10,235 nucleotides of DNA, taken from the NCBI GenBank assembly GCA_045616945.1, contig JAZLHR010000098.1:1-10235 (forward strand), given 5' to 3'. The number at the start of each line of letters is the position of its first letter. Position 1 is the stretch's first letter. The position numbers and the translations under genes are program-made. The stretch is from UBA6987 sp045616945. Its GTDB lineage: Bacteria > Bacillota > Clostridia > Lachnospirales > Lachnospiraceae. Shown piece by piece: positions 6,260 to 10,235 of the stretch. Under the pieces are notes generated by a model, which saw only the letters and a program-made list of their open reading frames with translations, was not told the DNA's origin and searched no databases.

Positions 6260-7270
6260 ATGGCACTGTTTGAATCTTACGAAAGAAGAATTGCGCAGAT
6301 CAATGCTCTGCTTGCGAAGTACGGTATCAAGGATATCGAAGAAGCCAGAAAGATCACCGAAGATGCCGGCCTGGATGTATATGATATGATCAAGAAGATC
6401 CAGCCCATCTGCTTTGAAAATGCCTGCTGGGCCTATATCGTGGGCGCTGCCGTAGCCATCAAGAAAGGCTGCCGCAAGGCTTCCGAGGCTGCTGCCGCTC
6501 TGGGCGAAGGCCTGCAGTCCTTCTGCATCCCCGGCTCCGTAGCCGATCAGCGCAAGGTAGGTCTGGGTCACGGCAATCTGGGCAAGATGCTGCTGGAAGA
6601 AGAGACCGAGTGCTTCGCTTTCCTGGCCGGTCATGAGTCCTTTGCCGCTGCGGAAGGCGCTATCGGTATCGCCGAAAAGGCCAATAAGGTCCGCCAGAAG
6701 CCTCTGCGCGTCATCCTGAACGGTCTCGGCAAGGATGCGGCTCAGATCATTTCCCGTATCAACGGCTTTACTTATGTAGAGACCGAAATGGATTATCATA
6801 CCGGTCAGGTGAAGGAAGTGTTCCGTAAGGCCTACTCCACCGGTCTGCGTGCCAAGGTCAACTGCTACGGCGCCAACGACGTTACCGAAGGCGTTGCCAT
6901 CATGTGGAAGGAAAATGTTGATATTTCCATCACCGGCAACTCCACCAACCCGACCCGTTTCCAGCACCCCGTAGCCGGTACCTACAAGAAGGAACGCATC
7001 GAAGCCGGCAAGAAGTATTTCTCCGTCGCTTCCGGCGGCGGTACCGGCCGTACCCTGCATCCCGATAATATGGCTGCCGGTCCTGCTTCCTACGGTATGA
7101 CCGATACCATGGGCCGTATGCACAGTGACGCTCAGTTCGCAGGCTCCAGCTCCGTTCCCGCACACGTGGAAATGATGGGCCTGATCGGCGCCGGCAACAA
7201 CCCTATGGTCGGCATGACGGTTTCCGTGGCTGTTGCCATCGAGGAAGCTGCCAAGGCAGGTAAGTTCTGA
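6260..7270 (+). CDS. GGGtGRT-family protein, function unknown
   Basis: A 336-residue protein containing the family's naming motif GGGTGRT at 259-265, within a highly ordered stretch rich in Gly, His and Met (HPDNMAAGPASYGMTDTMG, then GAGNNPMVGM). No signal peptide or membrane helix is seen, so it is likely cytoplasmic. Six cysteines (51, 56, 71, 89, 118, 202) cluster in the first two thirds, and His104, His125 and His180 lie in conserved-looking settings (GLGHGNLG, LAGHESF, DYHTG); metal or cluster binding is possible but unproven. The start at 6260 is preferred because AAAGGAG (6245-6251) is eight bases upstream; ATG 6254 and GTG 6251 are too close to or inside the SD. By eye 23 of 24 lysines use AAG, as in gap, which suggests high expression. 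Family members commonly occur beside a NifU-like gene, as here. The biochemical activity is not known to me. Confidence 0.9.
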   Translation: MALFESYERRIAQINALLAKYGIKDIEEARKITEDAGLDVYDMIKKIQPICFENACWAYIVGAAVAIKKGCRKASEAAAALGEGLQSFCIPGSVADQRKVGLGHGNLGKMLLEEETECFAFLAGHESFAAAEGAIGIAEKANKVRQKPLRVILNGLGKDAAQIISRINGFTYVETEMDYHTGQVKEVFRKAYSTGLRAKVNCYGANDVTEGVAIMWKENVDISITGNSTNPTRFQHPVAGTYKKERIEAGKKYFSVASGGGTGRTLHPDNMAAGPASYGMTDTMGRMHSDAQFAGSSSVPAHVEMMGLIGAGNNPMVGMTVSVAVAIEEAAKAGKF

Positions 7271-7292
7271 ATTACTATATAAGCTCTGCAGC

Positions 7293-7327
7293 GGGGCCGG
7301 AGGCAATGCTTCCGGCCCTGTTTTTTT
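7293..7327 (+). terminator. Strong intrinsic terminator after the GGGtGRT gene
   Basis: GGGCCGGA (7294-7301) pairs with TCCGGCCC (7311-7318). The stem continues inward by three pairs (one G-U) to an AAT loop. Seven T's follow at 7321-7327. It closes the transcription unit that begins at gap. Confidence 0.92.
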
Positions 7328-7347
7328 GCGCAGACAGCAAAAAAATC

Positions 7348-7376
7348 TTGCCAACAGCCGGGAAAACGATTATAAT
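7348..7376 (+). promoter_or_regulatory. Near-consensus promoter of the second unit
   Basis: TTGCCA (7348-7353) and a perfect TATAAT (7371-7376) are separated by 17 bases. Transcription would begin near 7383, giving a leader of about 60 bases. It sits just behind the preceding terminator and just ahead of the F420-ligase-like gene. Confidence 0.88.
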
Positions 7377-7389
7377 AAACTGTCGGTTT

Positions 7390-7433
7390 GGGAAATGAGA
7401 GTTTCCCGGATCAACAGTCCATCCTGCGGGAGG
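7390..7433 (+). promoter_or_regulatory. 5' leader hairpin and SD of the F420-ligase-like gene
   Basis: GGGAAA (7390-7395) pairs with TTTCCC (7402-7407), extendable by three pairs including two G-U, close to the predicted 5' end of the mRNA. No U-tract follows, so it is more likely a stabilising 5' stem than a terminator. The SD GGGAGG (7428-7433) lies nine bases before the ATG. Confidence 0.5.
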
Positions 7434-7442
7434 TATTTAAGT

Positions 7443-8642
7443 ATGAAGGAAAATGAACGCCGTGTCGGCACTGTATCGAGAGGCATCCGCTGCCCTATTA
7501 TCCGTCAGGGAGATGATTTGGCTGCGATCGTAGCGGACAGCGTTCTGGAAGCGGCAAAGAGTGAGAATTTCGCCCTGCGCGACCGGGATGTTATCGCTAT
7601 CACGGAATCCGTTGTGGCCCGTGCCCAGGGGAATTACGCGACAGTAGAGGACATTGCCGCGGATGTAAAGGCAAAATTCGGCGGGGAGACCGTCGGTGTG
7701 ATTTTCCCGATCCTGTCCCGCAACCGTTTTGCCATCTGCCTGCGCGGTATCGCTATGGGCTGCAAAAAGGTCGTGCTGATGCTCAGCTATCCCTCCGATG
7801 AGGTAGGCAACGAGCTGGTCAGCCTGGACAAGCTGGATGAAGCCGGTGTGAATCCCTACTCCGATGTGCTTTCTCTGGAGAAGTACCGTGCGCTGTTCGG
7901 CGTCAACCGTCACCCCTTCACCGGCGTGGACTATGTGGAATACTATATGAATCTGATCCGGGAAGCCGGTGCCGAGGCAGAAGTCGTATTTGCCAACCAG
8001 CCCAAGGCGATCCTGAATTATACGGACTGCGTACTGACCTGCGACATCCACACCCGCGTGCGGACCAAGCGGATCCTGAAAGCTGCCGGTGCGAAGAAGG
8101 TCTACGGTCTGGACGATATCCTGTCGGCTCCCGTCAGCGGCGGCTTCAACGAGCGCTACGGCCTGCTCGGCTCCAATAAAGCGGACGAAAACCGCGTCAA
8201 GCTGTTCCCCCGCGACTGCCAGCCGCTGGTAGATGCGATCCACGCGAAGATCAGCGCGGCGACCGGCAAAAATGTTGAGGTCATGGTTTACGGCGACGGC
8301 GCCTTTAAGGATCCGCAGGGCAAGATCTGGGAACTGGCCGATCCGGTCGTATCCCCCGCCTTTACCGCCGGTCTGAAGGGCACGCCGAATGAATTGAAAC
8401 TGAAATATCTGGCAGATAACGACTATAAGGACCTTTCCGGCGATGCGCTGAAGGAAGCGATTTCCGCCAGCATCCGCAAGAAGGATCAGAATCTGGTCGG
8501 CAATATGGCTTCCGAGGGCACGACGCCCCGTCAGCTGACAGACCTGATCGGATCCCTTTGCGACCTGACCAGCGGTTCCGGTGACAAGGGCACGCCTGTC
8601 GTCCTCATTCAGGGTTACTTCGATAATTACACGAACAACTAA
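7443..8642 (+). CDS. Coenzyme F420-0:gamma-glutamyl ligase (CofE/FbiB) family protein, long form
   Basis: A 399-residue protein. Residues about 15-66 match the start of the CofE fold: IRCPIIRQGDDL, then RDRDVIAITESVVARAQG, comparable to the GDVxVIxxxxVSKAEGR region of archaeal ligases. The other recognisable block is near the C-terminus: VEVMVYGDGAFKDPQGK (278-294), the MASEGTTPRQLTDLIG region (355-370) and GDKGTPVVLIQGY (380-392). CofE adds gamma-linked glutamates to F420-0 with GTP and is about 250 residues, so roughly 150 residues (about 110-275, with an HPFTG block and IHTRVRTKRILKAAGAKKVYGLDDI) are additional. Most Bacillota do not make F420, so the real substrate is probably another acid or peptide; that is inference. 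The start is set by GGGAGG and a strong promoter; the open frame upstream to 7233 crosses a terminator and is rejected. Confidence 0.8.
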   Translation: MKENERRVGTVSRGIRCPIIRQGDDLAAIVADSVLEAAKSENFALRDRDVIAITESVVARAQGNYATVEDIAADVKAKFGGETVGVIFPILSRNRFAICLRGIAMGCKKVVLMLSYPSDEVGNELVSLDKLDEAGVNPYSDVLSLEKYRALFGVNRHPFTGVDYVEYYMNLIREAGAEAEVVFANQPKAILNYTDCVLTCDIHTRVRTKRILKAAGAKKVYGLDDILSAPVSGGFNERYGLLGSNKADENRVKLFPRDCQPLVDAIHAKISAATGKNVEVMVYGDGAFKDPQGKIWELADPVVSPAFTAGLKGTPNELKLKYLADNDYKDLSGDALKEAISASIRKKDQNLVGNMASEGTTPRQLTDLIGSLCDLTSGSGDKGTPVVLIQGYFDNYTNN

Positions 8643-8653
8643 TATTGCAGTGT

Positions 8654-8679
8654 AGCGGGGAGCCCACGGGCTCCCCGCT
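8654..8679 (+). repeat. Perfect 12-base inverted repeat between ligase-like and aminotransferase genes
   Basis: AGCGGGGAGCCC (8654-8665) and GGGCTCCCCGCT (8668-8679) are exact reverse complements separated by two bases, giving a very stable RNA hairpin. The bases after it are A-rich (AAAGAAAGGAAAAAATC), so it lacks a U-tract on this strand and also on the other. It is probably a processing, stability or partial-attenuation element. The aminotransferase SD (AAAGGA, 8688-8693) starts nine bases later. Confidence 0.75.
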
Positions 8680-8700
8680 GCGCAAAGAAAGGAAAAAATC

Positions 8701-9978
8701 ATGAAAGCATATTCCGAAATGTCCAAGAAGGAACTCCTCGAGGAGTTTGATGCGGTAAAGAAAGCTTTTGACGAAATCAGGGCACAGGGACTCAGCCTGG
8801 ATATGTCCCGCGGCAAGCCCAGCAAGCAGCAACTGGATATGGTGTCCGGTCTGCTGTCCGTGGCTGTTACGCCCGAGGACTGCCAGGAGGGCAAGATCGA
8901 TTCCCGCAATTACGGTGAACTTGCGGGCCTGCCTTCTGCCAGAAAGTATTTTGCAGAGCTGCTCGGCACGAAGCCGGAGGAATGTTTTGTGGGCGGCAGT
9001 GCTTCCCTGCAGCTGATGTATGACCTGGTCTCTAAGGCCTTCACGCACGGCCTGCTGCATTCTCCGCAGCCCTGGTGCAAGCTGGATAAGGTAAAGTGGC
9101 TTTGTCCCGCGCCCGGCTATGACCGGCATTTCCGTGTGACCCAGAGCTTCGGCTGCGAACTGATCACCGTCGCCATGACCCCTGACGGACCGGATATGGA
9201 CGCCGTCGAGGAGCTGGTGAAGGACCCTGCCGTCAAGGGTATCTGGTGTGTTCCCAAATATTCCAACCCCGACGGGATCATTTATTCCGACGAGACCGTA
9301 CACCGTCTGGCTGCTTTAAAGCCCGCCGCACCCGATTTCGCCCTGATCTGGGACAATGCTTACTGCATCCATGAATTTGAAGGCGACTTTGTTCCGTTTG
9401 AAGATATCCTGACGCTCTGCCGTGAGGCCGGCAATCCGGATATGCCTTACGAATTTGCTTCCACATCGAAGGTGACCTTCCCCGGCGGCGGCATCTCCGT
9501 CATGGCCTGCTCTGAGGCCAATCAGGCATATCTGCAGAAGCTGATGGGCTGCCAGATCATTTCCTACGATAAGGTAAATCAGCTGCGTCACGTGAAATAT
9601 CTGGTAGATAAAGAGCATACCCTGGAATTGATGAAGAAGCACGCAGCGATCATGGCTCCGAAATTCCGCGCGGTCCTGGCTGCGCTGGATGCGGAGATCG
9701 CTCCCCGCGGTCTGGCTCGCTGGCAGAGACCTACCGGCGGCTATTTCATTTCCGTATTTACGCTGCCCGGGTTGGCCAAGCGGACCCTTGCTCTGTGCAA
9801 GGAGGCCGGGGTTGTGATGACAAATGCCGGTGCGACCTACCCTTACGGTGTGGACCCGGAGGACAGCAACATCCGTATTGCCCCTTCACTGCCTCCCATT
9901 GAGGAATTGGTGAAGGCTGCGGAAGTATTTTGTATTTCCATGCGCCTGGCGGCTTTGGAGAAATTTCTCGCAGATTGA
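8701..9978 (+). CDS. Class I PLP-dependent aminotransferase, aspartate aminotransferase Ic type
   Basis: A 425-residue fold-type I transaminase, probably exchanging the amino group between aspartate (or a related amino acid) and 2-oxoglutarate. The PLP-binding lysine is Lys257 in STSKVTFPGGG. Asn189 (KYSNPDG), Asp218 (IWDNAY) and Tyr221 are the expected cofactor contacts, and Arg392 (SNIRIAPS) is the expected carboxylate-binding arginine. The opening block (LSLDMSRGKPSKQQLDM) and the general length match the subgroup that includes the Corynebacterium glutamicum AspT enzyme; the same family was long annotated as GntR/MocR-like aminotransferase, but no DNA-binding domain is present here. The start has AAAGGA seven bases upstream. 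It lies 58 bases after the ligase-like gene with a stable hairpin between, so co-transcription is likely but attenuation is possible. Substrate specificity cannot be settled from sequence. Confidence 0.93.
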   Translation: MKAYSEMSKKELLEEFDAVKKAFDEIRAQGLSLDMSRGKPSKQQLDMVSGLLSVAVTPEDCQEGKIDSRNYGELAGLPSARKYFAELLGTKPEECFVGGSASLQLMYDLVSKAFTHGLLHSPQPWCKLDKVKWLCPAPGYDRHFRVTQSFGCELITVAMTPDGPDMDAVEELVKDPAVKGIWCVPKYSNPDGIIYSDETVHRLAALKPAAPDFALIWDNAYCIHEFEGDFVPFEDILTLCREAGNPDMPYEFASTSKVTFPGGGISVMACSEANQAYLQKLMGCQIISYDKVNQLRHVKYLVDKEHTLELMKKHAAIMAPKFRAVLAALDAEIAPRGLARWQRPTGGYFISVFTLPGLAKRTLALCKEAGVVMTNAGATYPYGVDPEDSNIRIAPSLPPIEELVKAAEVFCISMRLAALEKFLAD

Positions 9979-9987
9979 CGGCTTCGT

Positions 9988-10027
9988 CCTGAGAGAAGCG
10001 GCCGCCGCTTTCAGGAATTGAGGTGAT
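9988..10027 (+). promoter_or_regulatory. Hairpin and ribosome site before the mecA-like gene
   Basis: CCTGA (9988-9992) pairs with TCAGG (10011-10015), and after a three-base bulge AAGCGG (9996-10001) pairs with CCGCTT (10005-10010) around a CCG loop. No U-tract follows, so it is not a typical terminator. The SD GAGGTGAT (10020-10027) matches the end of 16S rRNA well and precedes the ATG at 10031. No separate promoter is evident, so readthrough from the aminotransferase gene is likely. Confidence 0.55.
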
Positions 10028-10030
10028 CTT

Positions 10031-10235
10031 ATGAAAATCGAACGCATTAGTGAAAATCAGATCCGCTGCACGCTGACGCGCGGGGAACTGCTGGCGCGCC
10101 ATCTGAATGCGTCAAAGCTGACCGGCGGCGAGCCGGAGGCAAAGCAGCTTCTGCGTGAACTGCTGGAGCGTTCTCATGAGGAATTGGACTTCGATCTGGA
10201 CGGAAAGCCCTTGATGGTCGAAACATCTTTGAGCG
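10031..10235 (+). CDS. mecA: MecA-family adaptor protein, 5' part only
   Basis: The first 68 residues of a protein cut by the window edge. The start MKIERISENQIRCTLTRGEL and the following pattern (EAKQLLRELLERSHEELDF, then DGKPLMVET) resemble the N-terminal domain of MecA, the adaptor that delivers substrates to the ClpC AAA+ unfoldase and its ClpP protease in Bacillota, and represses competence in Bacillus subtilis by targeting ComK. In MecA the N-terminal domain binds substrate and the C-terminal domain, not visible here, binds ClpC. The start is fixed by a strong GAGGTGAT. It is probably the third gene of the unit beginning at 7383. Whether this organism is naturally competent cannot be told; the adaptor may serve general proteolysis. 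Confidence 0.8.
   Translation, partial: MKIERISENQIRCTLTRGELLARHLNASKLTGGEPEAKQLLRELLERSHEELDFDLDGKPLMVETSLS

Noticed and set aside
7233..7442. Upstream extension of the F420-ligase-like protein
   Set aside because: It would begin inside the GGGtGRT gene and cross a strong terminator and a promoter. ATG 7443 has its own SD.
8654..8700. Calling the perfect hairpin at 8654-8679 an intrinsic terminator
   Set aside because: The stem is followed by an A-rich stretch rather than T's, and the reverse strand lacks a T-run too.
7437..8909. Minus-strand open frame of 490 residues opposite the ligase-like gene
   Set aside because: It runs through an intergenic hairpin and two plus-strand genes with family-level matches, and shows no family motif of its own.

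Overview
This window is a chromosomal housekeeping region, most likely from an anaerobic member of the Bacillota (Firmicutes; Clostridia or Negativicutes, which the sequence alone does not separate). The support is strong purine-rich Shine-Dalgarno (SD) sites (GAGGAGGG, AGGAGG, GAGGTGAT), textbook sigma-A-type promoters, U-tract terminators, a MecA-family gene, a GGGtGRT-family gene, and an NAD-type GAPDH with a possible Rex site in its promoter. I saw no RNA genes, insertion sequences, CRISPR arrays or phage genes.

Layout. Positions 1-73 hold the end of an unrecognised rightward gene. It meets a leftward gene for a small two-helix membrane protein (124-603) at a shared bidirectional terminator. 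A divergent intergenic region (604-890) carries one well-formed promoter for each direction. Rightward from it runs lower glycolysis: gap (891-1904), an intrinsic terminator that probably only partly stops transcription, a single-frame fusion of phosphoglycerate kinase and triosephosphate isomerase (1997-3967), and gpmI (3964-5496), which overlaps the fusion by 4 bases. Directly behind, with no convincing terminator between, lie a NifU/IscU-like Fe-S scaffold gene with an extra C-terminal region (5562-6254) and a gene of the uncharacterised GGGtGRT family (6260-7270). A strong terminator ends this unit at 7293-7327.

A near-consensus promoter (TTGCCA-17-TATAAT) starts a second unit. It contains a long relative of F420-0:gamma-glutamyl ligase (7443-8642), a class I aminotransferase of the aspartate-aminotransferase Ic type (8701-9978), and the start of a MecA-like ClpC adaptor gene (10031 to the edge).

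How the genes fit together. The first unit carries four consecutive activities from glyceraldehyde-3-phosphate and dihydroxyacetone phosphate to 2-phosphoglycerate. A candidate Rex operator over the gap -10 box would tie it to the NADH/NAD+ ratio. The NifU-like/GGGtGRT pair shares the likely transcript and, in the GGGtGRT gene, the AAG-biased lysine codons of the glycolytic genes, which suggests high expression. It is the least understood and most interesting part of the window. The F420-ligase-like protein is the second: no other F420-related gene is visible here, so its substrate is open. A recurring detail is a hairpin lying at or close before the SD of nearly every gene that is not translationally coupled to the gene before it.
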